DNA of 64,000 nucleotides from Bremerella sp. JC817 (lineage in GTDB: Bacteria > Planctomycetota > Planctomycetia > Pirellulales > Pirellulaceae), in assembly GCF_040718835.1 (NCBI RefSeq), contig NZ_JBFEFG010000281.1, forward strand, positions 310,001 through 374,000, given 5' to 3'. A program made the position numbers and the translations under genes. Within the stretch, counting starts at the first letter, position 1. Every line of letters starts with the position of its first letter. Of this stretch, positions 9,707-19,305 are shown in pieces. Below the pieces are notes generated by a model that did not search any database, was not told the origin of the DNA, and saw only the letters and a program-made list of their open reading frames with translations.

Positions 9707-10222
9707 ATGCCTGCTGGAATCGATCATCCTGCTGCCTGGCCGGCGGACGTGTTGCTGAAGCAATGCGAGTTGAAACGTCTTCGTCGCGGCGGTCCTGGCG
9801 GTCAGCACCGCAACAAAGTCGAGACTGCCGTTGTCATTCAGCACGGGCCTTCCGGGAAATCCGCCGAGGCCAACGAACGGCGGAGCCAGGAAGCCAATCG
9901 TCAGGAAGCGATCTTTCGCCTGAGGATCGTGCTGGCGCTGACTCCGAGCGACGAATTCGATCTGTCCAGTTCCCCCAGCGAACTTTGGCGATCCCGGGTC
10001 CGTAGTGGAAAAATTGCCGTGAACCCAACTCACGACGATTTTCCCTCGCTGCTGGCCGAAGCGATCTCGGTCCTGACGCAGCACGACTGGAATGCTGCTG
10101 CCGCTGCCAGCCAACTGGGGTGTTCGTCGAGCCAGTTGGTGAAATTCTTGAAAAACGAGCCTTCGGCGTTTGCCCTGCTTAACACCAAACGCCAGCAGCT
10201 GGGACTCAAGCCCCTGAAGTAG
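9707..10222 (+). CDS. class I release-factor-like protein (GGQ domain)
   Basis: A 171-residue protein built around the peptidyl-tRNA hydrolase domain of release factors. RGGPGGQHRNKVET at 27-40 contains the catalytic GGQ motif (31-33), and the sequence GPSGKSAEANERRSQEANR that follows matches the RF-1 domain. It lacks the codon-recognition domains of RF1/RF2, so it belongs to the small ArfB/PrfH-like group, which rescues stalled ribosomes or repairs damaged ones. The C-terminal 90 residues (TQHDWNAAAAASQLGCSSSQ region) look like a helical, helix-turn-helix-like segment rather than the basic tail of ArfB. It is probably co-expressed with the SDR gene just upstream. Confidence 0.85.
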   Translation: MPAGIDHPAAWPADVLLKQCELKRLRRGGPGGQHRNKVETAVVIQHGPSGKSAEANERRSQEANRQEAIFRLRIVLALTPSDEFDLSSSPSELWRSRVRSGKIAVNPTHDDFPSLLAEAISVLTQHDWNAAAAASQLGCSSSQLVKFLKNEPSAFALLNTKRQQLGLKPLK

Positions 10223-10302
10223 GGTGGAAGTTCCCTTGACACATCACGCAGCCAGACAAACGATGGGTTGCAGTGAAATCCTTTGTTTTGGAGTGCCTTT
10301 CG

Positions 10303-13092
10303 ATGTTCAGCCTGACTCAACGTATCGTCGTTTGCGGATCCTTGCTGCTGGTCGGCCTTTCCGCTCAAGGCGTTTATGCCCAGGACGTGAACGCCGTCGC
10401 AGGCGATCCGTGGAGTGTCGGCAAGATTACGGTTCCGTTCCAACGAGCCGACTTTGGCGACCCAATCGACAGTGGCGCGTTCTCGATCACCGATCAAGAA
10501 GGACGCGTCTTCTATCCGGTCTTCAAAACCAAGCGTACCCTGCCACTGCTGCAGTCCCTAATGGGGGCTGACCAGGTCACTCCTCCGCAGCATTTGGAAG
10601 TCCACTTCCTCTTCCGCGGAACCGCTCCGCTCGACGTGGTTGTCAACTCGCCGACACCACAGCGCGTTCGCGTGAATCCTCGTCCCTACCGCCAGGGTGC
10701 CTACCGCAACGCGATGCGTCAGTGGTGGCGAACCTACAACGAGGTCTTCCGCGAAAGCACCGGGACCAGTGCCCACTCGCCGGTCCTCGAAACTTATTTG
10801 TCGATGATGCTCGGCAGCCGCATGGGACTGGAAGCACCACCGCTGAGTGAGAAGATCCTCGAAGATCGTTCGGCCCTCGCACCCAGCCAGTCGCTGATGT
10901 TGCTGCTGGGAACCGAGAAGGTGCATGACGCCATGCTCCGTTCGATCATGAACAACGAGATCAGCCCAAACCAGCAGCTCGGACCGATCGCCGAGCCGAT
11001 TCCGTTTGCTCCCCTGGCCGTCCCAGAACCTGCCGCCGATGTCGTGATCGAACCGATCGCCAACTACGTGCCGGCACAGTGCTTCTACGTCCGCTTCGGT
11101 TCGCTAGGCAATTACCTTTGGCTCAACAAACTGCTCGAGCGTAACGGTGGCGATCTATCCAGCATGGTGGCTAGTCGCCGGGTATCGTTCCACTTGAACA
11201 AGGTGGTGCAGCGTCAGTTGGCGCTGAAACAATCGGAATTGGCGGAAGTCTTCGGTAGCCAGGTCGTGCAAGACGTCGCCCTGATCGGCCGCGATACGTA
11301 TACCCGGGAAGGTGCCGCGCTGGGCATGCTATTCCATGCGAAACAAAGCATGTTGCTGGCAAACGACATCGGCAAGAACCGTCAGAACGCGCTGCGAGAA
11401 TTCAAAAAAGAAGGCGCCAAGCTCGAGACGATCAAGATCGCTGGCAAAGACGTTTCGTTCCTTTCGACGCCTGACAACACGCTTCGCTCGTTTTATGCTG
11501 CTCGTGGTGACTTCCATTTGGTAACGACATCGCGTTCGATTATCGAAGCGTTCCTTACCCTCGAAGAAACCAACGCCAGTCTCGCGCAGACGCGTGAATT
11601 CCAGTATGCCCGAACGCTGATGCCGGTGAGCCGCGACGATACGGTCTTCGCGTTCCTTTCGTCCGAGTTCTTCCGTGGGTTGTACTCGCCGCAGTATCGC
11701 GTAGAAATGCGGCGTCGCCTCCAAAGCGTGGTCGAGATGGAACTGCAGCAGATGGCATCGGCCGCGGCGACCCATGAAGGGTATCAAGACACCTCGGTCG
11801 AAGGCTTAATCGCGGCTGGTTTCCTGCCCCGCAATTTCGGCCAGCGTGCCGACGGCAGTCATACGATTATCACCGGCGACACGCTCGGCGATTCAATCCG
11901 TGGTGGACGTGGGCACTTCGTGCCAATCCCCGACATGGACATCGTGGGGATGACGGCCCAAGAGATGGCGGACTATAACGCCTTGCGTCAGTTCCACATG
12001 ACGCAGTGGCGTCAGATGAATCCAATTCTGGTCGGTATCAATCGCTTTAAACTGAATGACGAAGGGTTAGAGCGGATCGCAATCGATGCCCGCGTCTCAC
12101 CGTTCCAGAAATCGAACTTCAGCCAGATGCTGTCGTTCCTCGGGCCTCCCCTGCCCAACCATATCGCGACCAGCCCTCGCGACGTCGCCGCTTTCCAGGC
12201 CGTGCTCAATGGCAAGTGGAGTGGTGGGGTGACGCACTACGCCGTCGCCGTCCAGGACTTGCCATTCCCGATCGAAGAGTTCGCCAACCAAGGTTTCTTC
12301 AACACGCTGAAGATGCTGAAGGCCACTCCAGGCTATTTGACTGCCTGGCCGAAGCCGGGGCTTCTCGATAGTCTCCCGCTGATCAGTCCGCCCCCTGCCG
12401 ATGCCTATGGCTATTCGCAGCTGCCGTTCGGATTGTGGCGACGAGAATGGAATGGGTTCTCGACCCTTTCGTTCTTCCCTGACATCTTGCAGGAAGTCAC
12501 GCCGAATCTGGCCCTGGTCGAAGACAAGCATCCCGCTCAGGTGCGGATGCATGTCGGTGACGTTTCCAACGCTCAGATCACACCGCTGGCCAACGGCTTG
12601 GCTCAGGCCCTCTCGAAACGAGGCAGCCTTGCCAATGCGACTTTCTTCCAGGACGTTCACAATCAACTGGGTGTGCCTGCCCCGGAAGCGAAGGCGTTCG
12701 CCGAACAACTGCTGAACCTCGAATTCCTCGACCCGTTGGGCGGTACGTTTGAGTACGTTGCCGAGCCGAACGGCACGCAGCGTTGGGTTTCGACGGCCTG
12801 GAATGAGGAAGGCCAAGACTACCAGGCGAACCTGATGACCTGGTTCCGAGGGATGGACGCTCGCTTGAACGTCGACGAATCGCTGGTCGAACTGCATGCC
12901 CAGATCGACATGCAGAATGAAAAGCCAGCCCCTGGGCTCAAGCTGCCAGGCTTCAACTTGTTTGACCTGGGTGGTGCCTTCGGTGGTTCGGCGAAGGAAG
13001 CGAAGCCGAAAGAACTTCCGCCTGAAGAACCAAAGGCAGAGGAAATCCCTGCCCCGAAATCGGTTTTGACGCCGCCAGGCAAACAGTTTTAA
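10303..13092 (+). CDS. large exported protein of unknown function
   Basis: A protein of about 929 residues starting at the ATG at 10303, preceded by GGAG; a GTG ten codons earlier (10273) is possible. The N-terminus has a clear signal peptide ending near VYAQD, so the mature protein is exported. I recognise no enzymatic motif. It is a long soluble chain with few Cys, several VPIPDMD/GMTAQEM-like loop segments and a Pro-Glu-Lys-rich C-terminal tail (KEAKPKELPPEEPKAEE). The level of composition and length suggests one of the large secreted families confined to planctomycetes. It stands alone: the upstream gene ends 80 bases away and the downstream NAD synthetase gene is convergent with a 9-base gap. 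Confidence 0.75.
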   Translation: MFSLTQRIVVCGSLLLVGLSAQGVYAQDVNAVAGDPWSVGKITVPFQRADFGDPIDSGAFSITDQEGRVFYPVFKTKRTLPLLQSLMGADQVTPPQHLEVHFLFRGTAPLDVVVNSPTPQRVRVNPRPYRQGAYRNAMRQWWRTYNEVFRESTGTSAHSPVLETYLSMMLGSRMGLEAPPLSEKILEDRSALAPSQSLMLLLGTEKVHDAMLRSIMNNEISPNQQLGPIAEPIPFAPLAVPEPAADVVIEPIANYVPAQCFYVRFGSLGNYLWLNKLLERNGGDLSSMVASRRVSFHLNKVVQRQLALKQSELAEVFGSQVVQDVALIGRDTYTREGAALGMLFHAKQSMLLANDIGKNRQNALREFKKEGAKLETIKIAGKDVSFLSTPDNTLRSFYAARGDFHLVTTSRSIIEAFLTLEETNASLAQTREFQYARTLMPVSRDDTVFAFLSSEFFRGLYSPQYRVEMRRRLQSVVEMELQQMASAAATHEGYQDTSVEGLIAAGFLPRNFGQRADGSHTIITGDTLGDSIRGGRGHFVPIPDMDIVGMTAQEMADYNALRQFHMTQWRQMNPILVGINRFKLNDEGLERIAIDARVSPFQKSNFSQMLSFLGPPLPNHIATSPRDVAAFQAVLNGKWSGGVTHYAVAVQDLPFPIEEFANQGFFNTLKMLKATPGYLTAWPKPGLLDSLPLISPPPADAYGYSQLPFGLWRREWNGFSTLSFFPDILQEVTPNLALVEDKHPAQVRMHVGDVSNAQITPLANGLAQALSKRGSLANATFFQDVHNQLGVPAPEAKAFAEQLLNLEFLDPLGGTFEYVAEPNGTQRWVSTAWNEEGQDYQANLMTWFRGMDARLNVDESLVELHAQIDMQNEKPAPGLKLPGFNLFDLGGAFGGSAKEAKPKELPPEEPKAEEIPAPKSVLTPPGKQF

Positions 13093-13094
13093 GC

Positions 13095-13113
13095 GAAGCG
13101 GCTAGTCCGCTTC
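13095..13113. terminator. hairpin between convergent genes, stop codon in loop
   Basis: GAAGCGG at 13095-13101 pairs perfectly with CCGCTTC at 13107-13113 around a 5-base loop. The TAG stop codon of the NAD synthetase gene (13102-13104 on the minus strand) sits in the loop. The position between two convergent genes suggests a bidirectional transcription stop or 3'-end stabiliser, but neither side has a proper T-run, so a classical intrinsic terminator is uncertain. Confidence 0.4.
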
Positions 13114-15102
13114 CAGCTCGGCAACGCGATCCCACATCACCTTCAATTCGCTCCGGAATCCGCCGGAGAGAATCGGGAAGCGGCACCAGGTCTTTGGATC
13201 GAGGTTCTCGTCATCGAGATGGAATCCAGGTGCATATCGCTCTCGCTTCCATTGATTCCGGCTCCATAGCTGGAAGAACCGTTCGACGTAACCGCCAAGT
13301 TCCTTCGCCGTGTGCCCTGGATAGCGATGCAGCAGGTGCGAAAGAACTTCGACCGCCGTCTGCTTGTCACGAATCGCCAGCCGTTCGATCGCATCGAGGA
13401 TGGTGTACGGCATCAAGTCGGCTTCGTCGGTCTGCTTCTGATCTGCGGGTCGCAGTTCGGCCGTTGGCTGCTGCTTGTTGATTTTCTCAAGAGCCGACAG
13501 ACAACCGATGCCTGCGGGACCATGCTCTTCCATCCAGACCAGCCACGTCCGCAGGAAGGCCTTGTCGATCCCAGAGATCGGGCAGAGACCACCGCTGGTG
13601 TCGCCATCCATCGTGGCATAGCCGACCGCCGCTTCCGATCGATTGCTGGTCGAAAGCAACAAGGCATTCTTCAGGTTCGCTACCAGCCAAATGCCAGGCG
13701 AACGGGTTCGTGCTTGAATGTTCTGCAGGGCGATGTCGTCTTGCTCCCAGGTCAGCGGGCGGCCTTCGACTTGTTCTCCCAAGGCAATGTATTTCTGCAC
13801 GAGGTCATCGACGTCGACACAGTGAAAGCCAGCCCCGACGGTCTCGGCAACCGCCCTAGCCGCGTTGAGGGTCACGTCGCCGCTATTGCGCGTTGCCTGA
13901 TAGACACACGTCAGCAGCTTTTGGTTGATCTCGGCGGCATCGGCCATTCCTTCCAGGCCAGCAATATAGGCAAGCTTCTTGGCGAAGCGGCTGACGCCAA
14001 GTTCTTTCAAACCAAATTGAACCATGTAGGCACAAAGCGTTGTCACAGCCGCCGAGTCGGCGCCACCCGAGAGCGAAACCACGAAGCCACGCGAGCGGCT
14101 TTTGCGCAGGTAATCGAACAGCCCCAGCGTGACCGCCCGGGTGAACTCTTCTTCTTTCAAATTGTCCGAAGCTTCCCACGCCGGCTCTTCAATCGACACA
14201 ACATCAGGTTCGCAGTGCGGCAGCGCGAAGTCGGACTCGACGACCTGATCGCGGGCCGCATCGAAGTTCAAGACGAACGCATCGCTCTTGGCTCGATTCA
14301 TGCGGTTCACGTCGACATCGACTACCGCTGTCGTGACCACGCTATCGAGAAAGCTGAATCGCGGAGCCTCCGCCAGCAAACGCCCTTCCGAGGCGACCAT
14401 GGCCCCGCCATCGTAGATCGCTCGACCTGCTTCGTTGCCAAGCAGGTTCGCATAGACGTAAGCAGCATGAAACGCCCGGGAGCCTTCCAGTACAAAACGG
14501 CGGCGGACTTCCTGCTTGTCGAACGCGAAGTGGCTGGCACTTGGATTCAAGATCAAGTCGACGCCCAGTTCCGCGAGACGACCACCAGGGCGGCTGGCGA
14601 CCCAGGCATCTTCACAAATTTCAAGACCGAGCATGATGCCATCGAAATCGAAGACCAGGTCACCCAAAGGAATCTTCAGGCCATCCTCTTCATAGAACGC
14701 CCGCTTACCGCTTGGCCAGGGCTTGAACCAGCGTGGTTCGTAATGGATGCCATCCCCTGCCAGGTTCTTCTTGGGAACCATGCCCAGCAGCTTGCCATTG
14801 GCCGCGATTGCCGCGACGTTGAAGACCAAGCCGCGGTACGAAATCGGCAGGCCGAAACAAGCAACCAGGCCTTCGGTTGCTGGCACAAGCTCTTGCAATT
14901 TGTCCCAGGCCATCCGCCGCATTCCAGCGGAGAGAAAGGCGTCCTCGCAGCCATAGCCGGTGATGCAAAGTTCTGGCAAACAAACGACCGAGGCTCCCGA
15001 CTGACGTGCTTGATCGAGGGCCTGAAGAATGTTCCGGGCGTTTCCTTCCCAGTCCATAGGAGTCTGGTTCAAGACGGCGGCAGCGACTTTGACGTTCAGC
15101 AC
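13102..15102 (-). CDS. nadE: NAD+ synthetase, glutamine-hydrolysing
   Basis: Catalyses the last step of NAD synthesis, amidating nicotinic acid adenine dinucleotide with ammonia taken from glutamine. The 666 residues split into an N-terminal nitrilase-type glutaminase and a C-terminal synthetase. The glutaminase triad is visible as CLPELCITGYGC (E44), PKKNL (K112 or its neighbour) and EICEDAW (C163). The synthetase P-loop is SLSGGADSA, about residues 343-351, and NRSEAAVGY and TMDGDTSGG further on fit the ATP and NaAD sites. Length and domain order match the long bacterial NadE type that does not need a separate ammonia source. It is a single gene, convergent with the exported protein on its 3' side. 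Confidence 0.96.
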   Translation of the reverse strand: MLNVKVAAAVLNQTPMDWEGNARNILQALDQARQSGASVVCLPELCITGYGCEDAFLSAGMRRMAWDKLQELVPATEGLVACFGLPISYRGLVFNVAAIAANGKLLGMVPKKNLAGDGIHYEPRWFKPWPSGKRAFYEEDGLKIPLGDLVFDFDGIMLGLEICEDAWVASRPGGRLAELGVDLILNPSASHFAFDKQEVRRRFVLEGSRAFHAAYVYANLLGNEAGRAIYDGGAMVASEGRLLAEAPRFSFLDSVVTTAVVDVDVNRMNRAKSDAFVLNFDAARDQVVESDFALPHCEPDVVSIEEPAWEASDNLKEEEFTRAVTLGLFDYLRKSRSRGFVVSLSGGADSAAVTTLCAYMVQFGLKELGVSRFAKKLAYIAGLEGMADAAEINQKLLTCVYQATRNSGDVTLNAARAVAETVGAGFHCVDVDDLVQKYIALGEQVEGRPLTWEQDDIALQNIQARTRSPGIWLVANLKNALLLSTSNRSEAAVGYATMDGDTSGGLCPISGIDKAFLRTWLVWMEEHGPAGIGCLSALEKINKQQPTAELRPADQKQTDEADLMPYTILDAIERLAIRDKQTAVEVLSHLLHRYPGHTAKELGGYVERFFQLWSRNQWKRERYAPGFHLDDENLDPKTWCRFPILSGGFRSELKVMWDRVAELEAD

Positions 15103-15213
15103 GATGTTGTTTCCCCGAAGTTGCGAGTTCCATCCATCAAGCTACCCGATGGGTTCCATCGGGTCTATCGGTCAACCGAGGGACACAGCCGCAAGGAAAA
15201 AGGCTCGCCAAAT

Positions 15214-15609
15214 TTAGCCATATCCGATTTCGTCTAGGTCTTCTTCGGTCATGCCGAAGTGATGGCCTAGCTCGTGCAGAATGGTGATCCGAATCTGTTC
15301 GGCCAGCCCATCCGGCGTGATCGAACCATTGACGTGATGCGTCTGAGCCAGGATCCCCTCCCGGAAGATCTGAATCGCATCGGAAGGAACCGCAGGCCCT
15401 TCAATCGAACGATGCGTCAGCGGAATGCCGGTATACAAACCACACAGTTGTCGGCGATGGTGAAGACCCAGCTTTTTAAGCTGTGCGTCGGAAGGATAGT
15501 CCTCGACGATCATCGGGACGCGGTCCAAGAGCTGCGCGATATTGGGCGGCAAGTTGGCCAGAACCAACTCGAGGTAGTAATCGAAGTTGTCGCGATGAAC
15601 TTTTTCCAT
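15214..15609 (-). CDS. small zinc metallopeptidase (DUF1025/zincin-like family)
   Basis: A 131-residue protein ending in ILHELGHHFGMTEEDLDEIG. HELGH at 112-116 with the following GMTEEDL is the HExxHxxGxxE pattern of the minimal zincin-like metallopeptidase family (PF06262). Members are single-domain cytoplasmic proteins; their substrates are mostly unknown. The ATG at 15609 is chosen because AGGGGAG lies 3-4 bases from optimal spacing in front of it, while the ATG nine codons upstream (15636) has no ribosome-binding site. The gene lies 111 bases from nadE on the same strand, and that gap shows nothing further. Confidence 0.86.
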   Translation of the reverse strand: MEKVHRDNFDYYLELVLANLPPNIAQLLDRVPMIVEDYPSDAQLKKLGLHHRRQLCGLYTGIPLTHRSIEGPAVPSDAIQIFREGILAQTHHVNGSITPDGLAEQIRITILHELGHHFGMTEEDLDEIGYG

Positions 15610-15792
15610 GATCTCCCCTGCTGCGTGATCGTCCATTATCGGGAATTATTTGCTGGCGACAGTCCCCCGCCAACCCGGAAAACAAATTTCACAAACTTGG
15701 ATGCCGCCGGCCCGATAAGGTCGCAGTCAAGACGAATACCCCCATATTGCAAACTGCTTGCAAACCGTTCCCCGGCAGAGACAATGGGGGGC

Positions 15793-16080
15793 ATGAATCA
15801 ACGCTTTTCGATTACCAAACTATTCGTTTTCGTGGCATTCGCCGCAGTCACCTCGCTTATCATTCGCCAGGCGTTCCTCGGGGCGGACTGGGCGAAAGCG
15901 GTTGCGATCCTGGTTTTCGGGGTCGGGCTATGGATCGGCACGCATATGGTGCTCGGTTTCCTCGCCTTGCTGACCAGCAGTTACGAAGCGAAGTCGAACC
16001 CTGTTCGAGCCCAGTCTCCATTCGCCACAGACCAGCCGGCACCTCAAGTTCTGCCACCTCGTGCCAACGAAAGTGAATAG
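15793..16080 (+). CDS. small two-helix membrane protein
   Basis: A 95-residue protein with two strong hydrophobic segments (about residues 8-28 and 38-62) and a Pro-rich, polar C-terminal tail. I recognise no family. The ATG at 15793 follows GGGGGG; an in-frame ATG three codons earlier (15784) is also possible, and longer upstream frames are only a shadow of the metallopeptidase gene. Its stop codon is followed after three bases by the start of the next gene, so it appears to be the first member of the ABC-2 operon and may be an accessory subunit of it. Confidence 0.65.
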   Translation: MNQRFSITKLFVFVAFAAVTSLIIRQAFLGADWAKAVAILVFGVGLWIGTHMVLGFLALLTSSYEAKSNPVRAQSPFATDQPAPQVLPPRANESE

Positions 16081-16083
16081 CCG

Positions 16084-18354
16084 GTGCCTGCACTTCATTG
16101 GATAAGAATCACAGTAATTCTGGCTTGGCTGCTCGTCTGCCTTCCACTTTCTCATGTTGCCGCTGAAGATGGAACGAACCTTCAATTTCCGATCCCTACC
16201 CACAAACCGGTATCGGGACTGACTCTTTCCGTCGACAATCGCTGGATCGATGGCAGTGGCTACCGTCCGGTCCGCGTTACCATTTCCACTGCCGATGGCA
16301 AACCGACCCCGGCTGACCGTCGACTTCGTGTTAGCTTGCAGCCTCAGTTCACTTATTATCGAGCCGAACAGCCGTTCCCGTTGGTGACGCAAGAGATCAA
16401 GCTGCCGCAAGGGGAAAGCTCGGTCACCGAAACGGTTCTTATTCCGCAGCACTTTCGCTGGGAGTCGCTGCGGGTCAATACGTCCGAATCGGGAGCTATG
16501 CTCCCGGAGCTCTCTGGCGGCACCAGCGTTCGCTACGGTAACCAGCGAGATGCCAACTTCACTGAGGCCTTTCCAGCGACGATCGTTTTCCATCGGAACG
16601 CCCCGGACCGCAGCGACCGCGTAACGTGGGCAACTGAAATTCGCAAGCAAGTCAACGATGGGGATCTGACGGGCGACGTCCCTGATTACCGCGTGATGCT
16701 AAACGAACTCGCGTTCTTTCAAAGCCAAACACGACAACTGATGCAACCCTCGAAGTACGGAGCAATACCGCTCGGGTTTGGCAACATCACGCGACAAGAC
16801 TTTCTACCACTTGGCGATGTTCCCAACGACTGGCTTGCCCTCAGTTCGGCCGACCTCATCATCTTCGAGTTGGAAGATCTAGAGACCCTCGCCAGCGAGT
16901 TCCCTGAGAAGTTCGCGGCCATCCACCAATGGCTGCGGTGCGGTGGCAACTTGCTTCTGTACGAAGGTGGCCCCGATGGCAAGAGCAAGGTCGATCGACT
17001 GCTGGGTCGCGATTTAAGCGACACAGAGGACGACTGGAAACACATCTCATTCCCTGCCAGCAGTCTGACGTCACAAGACTACTTCGAGCGACTCAAGAGT
17101 CGTGAAGACGATTACCGCGTCAACGATGAAAATCGGTACGCACCGATCGAAGTCGTTGGAGACGCGACGCGTGAAATCAACAAGGGGCAAATCCCGTCCA
17201 CTTCCGGTGCCATACCGCCGCTCGCACTCGATGCCACGACGGAAGAGTTCGGAAAGATCGTCCTTTCGGAACACACGCTTTTCCCTGGCACCACGGAGAC
17301 ATGGAATCGCGTGCTCCGGAGCTTTGGGGAAGAACGGCTGGCCTGGTACCAGCGAAATGGCTTCTCGCGATTAAGACAGAACGATACCTTCTGGGAGTTT
17401 TTGATTCCTGGCGTCGGCAAGGCGCCTGCGTTGACGTTCGCCCTGCTGATCACCATGTTTGTCATTCTGATTGGCCCGGTAAATTACTTCATGCTTCGAA
17501 TGTCAGGCCGATTGAACCTGCTACTGTTCACGATTCCCGCAGGGGCACTATTCGTCACGCTGTCGTTGATGGCTTATGCCGTTGTGATGGATGGATTTGG
17601 TACAACGGCCCGGGTTCGTACTGTTTCGCATTTGAATCAACGCGATGGAACCGGAGTCAGTTGGAGTCGCCAGGCCTATTATGCCAGCCTTGCTTTGAAT
17701 TCAGGGCTTAAGTTCCCCAAGGATGCCAAGGTGACGGAGCTAGAGTACTCCCCCTTTGGCGACGGGCGAAGCAATCGTCAGATTCAATGGAACGACGATC
17801 AAACCTTTCGCGGGGCCTATTTTCCCACGCGAGTCACGGCCCAGTACGTCGTGATCCATCCATTCCAGACGGAGCAGAAGCTGGACGTTCGCACCACCGG
17901 CGAAGGCACAACGGTCACCAATCATCTCGGTACCAAGATTCGCTATTTGCTACTGGTCGACGAGAATGGAGAGTTCCTTTACGGAAATAACATCGCAGAC
18001 GGCGGCGAGAAGCCGCTCGAACCTGCCACCGAAGAACTGCATCAATTCGTGCAGCGTTATATCGAAACCCAGCGTCCTCGCTTGCCCAGCAACTTTGATT
18101 CCATCGGCTATTACCAGCCACGTCGCTACACGCTGCCGACCCACGAGATGCCCGAAATCTATCTGCAAGACGCTCGTTACGAGGACTCACTTGCCGAGAG
18201 TGACTTCCGCAATTGGTTTCATGCGTTGCGAGGCCAACCGGGCATGCATCGCCGGAAGTATCTTGCAATCGTCGACAACTTCGACCAAACGCCGTTCGGT
18301 ACCGAGATCAATCGCTCGCACGATTCCCTCGACGTTATTCTGGGAGAGTGGTAA
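16084..18354 (+). CDS. membrane-anchored periplasmic protein of an ABC-2 operon
   Basis: A 756-residue protein beginning at a GTG three bases after the previous stop. It has an N-terminal signal sequence ending near VAAED, then about 410 residues predicted to be outside the membrane, two transmembrane helices around residues 448-470 and 479-500 (ALTFALLITMFVILIGPVNYF and LLLFTIPAGALFVTLSLM), then a C-terminal soluble region. Its topology and its place before an ABC ATPase and permease recall GldG-like or DUF4350-type partners of ABC-2 exporters, but the sequence has no motif I can name. LIIFELEDLETL and CGGNLLLYEGG near 257-295 resemble a flavodoxin/ThuA-like fold segment found in such partners. 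The next gene begins three bases after its stop. Confidence 0.75.
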   Translation: MPALHWIRITVILAWLLVCLPLSHVAAEDGTNLQFPIPTHKPVSGLTLSVDNRWIDGSGYRPVRVTISTADGKPTPADRRLRVSLQPQFTYYRAEQPFPLVTQEIKLPQGESSVTETVLIPQHFRWESLRVNTSESGAMLPELSGGTSVRYGNQRDANFTEAFPATIVFHRNAPDRSDRVTWATEIRKQVNDGDLTGDVPDYRVMLNELAFFQSQTRQLMQPSKYGAIPLGFGNITRQDFLPLGDVPNDWLALSSADLIIFELEDLETLASEFPEKFAAIHQWLRCGGNLLLYEGGPDGKSKVDRLLGRDLSDTEDDWKHISFPASSLTSQDYFERLKSREDDYRVNDENRYAPIEVVGDATREINKGQIPSTSGAIPPLALDATTEEFGKIVLSEHTLFPGTTETWNRVLRSFGEERLAWYQRNGFSRLRQNDTFWEFLIPGVGKAPALTFALLITMFVILIGPVNYFMLRMSGRLNLLLFTIPAGALFVTLSLMAYAVVMDGFGTTARVRTVSHLNQRDGTGVSWSRQAYYASLALNSGLKFPKDAKVTELEYSPFGDGRSNRQIQWNDDQTFRGAYFPTRVTAQYVVIHPFQTEQKLDVRTTGEGTTVTNHLGTKIRYLLLVDENGEFLYGNNIADGGEKPLEPATEELHQFVQRYIETQRPRLPSNFDSIGYYQPRRYTLPTHEMPEIYLQDARYEDSLAESDFRNWFHALRGQPGMHRRKYLAIVDNFDQTPFGTEINRSHDSLDVILGEW

Positions 18355-18357
18355 GCC

Positions 18358-19305
18358 ATGATCAGCACACGTACCCCAGTGATCGAACTGCGTCGCTTGC
18401 ATCGTTTCTTCGGTTCCACGAAGGCGGTCAACGATATCTCGTTTGAAGTCTACGCCGGCCAGGTCTTCGGCTACATCGGCCCGAATGGTGCTGGCAAAAC
18501 GACCAGCATGCGGATTTTGGCCACGCTTGATCTGCCGACCGCTGGTGACGCCCTGGTCGATGGCTACTCGGTGATTAACGATCCCGACCAGGTCCGGCGT
18601 CGGCTCGGTTTCATGCCTGATGCCTTCGGCGTCTACTCGAATGTCAATTGCCGCGAGTACCTCGACTTCTTTGCCCGTTCATATGGACTGAAAGGAGACG
18701 ATCGCCGCAAAGCCCTGCAAGAGACGATGGCCTTCACCGGGCTCGACGTTCTATCCGAGAAACCGATCAGCGGTCTCTCGAAAGGGATGAAGCAGCGACT
18801 GTGCCTTGGCCGAGCCATGATCCATAATCCTTCGGTGCTCATCCTGGATGAACCGGCGGCCGGGCTCGATCCGCGGGCTCGTATCGAACTGCGAGAAATG
18901 ATCGCCCGGTTGGCCCATGCTGGAAAGACGGTGTTAATCAGCTCGCACATCCTGACCGAGTTGGCTGAGATGTGTGACGTGGTTGGCATCATCGAACAAG
19001 GCCAACTGCTGGCAACCGGCAGTGTGGCGGATATTCAGCGAGGGCAACGCAGCAATAGCCGCGTTCGGATTCGTGTTCTCGAAAACACGCAGGGGCTGGC
19101 CGACTGGCTCACGTCCCGCGAAGTGTACGACGAGATCGTGATCGATGGCGAGCTTCTTCACTTTTCGCACCTCGGTGAACGAGCCGAAGAAGCCGTTCTG
19201 CTGAAAGAAATGATCGAGGCAGGCTTTCGCATCGCCGAATTTGGTGCCCGTCACTCGACCCTGGAAGACGTCTTCCTCAACGTAACGAAAGGGCGAGTCC
19301 AATGA
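18358..19305 (+). CDS. ABC transporter ATP-binding protein
   Basis: A 315-residue ATPase of an ABC-2 type exporter. The Walker A motif GPNGAGKTT is at 41-49, the signature LSKGMKQ at about 139-145, Walker B VLILDEPAAGLD at about 160-171 and the H-loop SSH near 195-197. The C-terminal 90 residues form the regulatory extension usual in natA/CcmA-like ATPases. It follows the membrane-anchored partner by three bases and overlaps the permease start by four bases (ATGA), so the subunits are translationally coupled. Substrate is unknown. Confidence 0.95.
   Translation: MISTRTPVIELRRLHRFFGSTKAVNDISFEVYAGQVFGYIGPNGAGKTTSMRILATLDLPTAGDALVDGYSVINDPDQVRRRLGFMPDAFGVYSNVNCREYLDFFARSYGLKGDDRRKALQETMAFTGLDVLSEKPISGLSKGMKQRLCLGRAMIHNPSVLILDEPAAGLDPRARIELREMIARLAHAGKTVLISSHILTELAEMCDVVGIIEQGQLLATGSVADIQRGQRSNSRVRIRVLENTQGLADWLTSREVYDEIVIDGELLHFSHLGERAEEAVLLKEMIEAGFRIAEFGARHSTLEDVFLNVTKGRVQ

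Noticed and set aside
13312..15237. 641-codon plus-strand frame opposite nadE
   Set aside because: The minus strand carries full-length NadE with all catalytic motifs; the plus-strand translation has no family features and is a by-product of codon bias.
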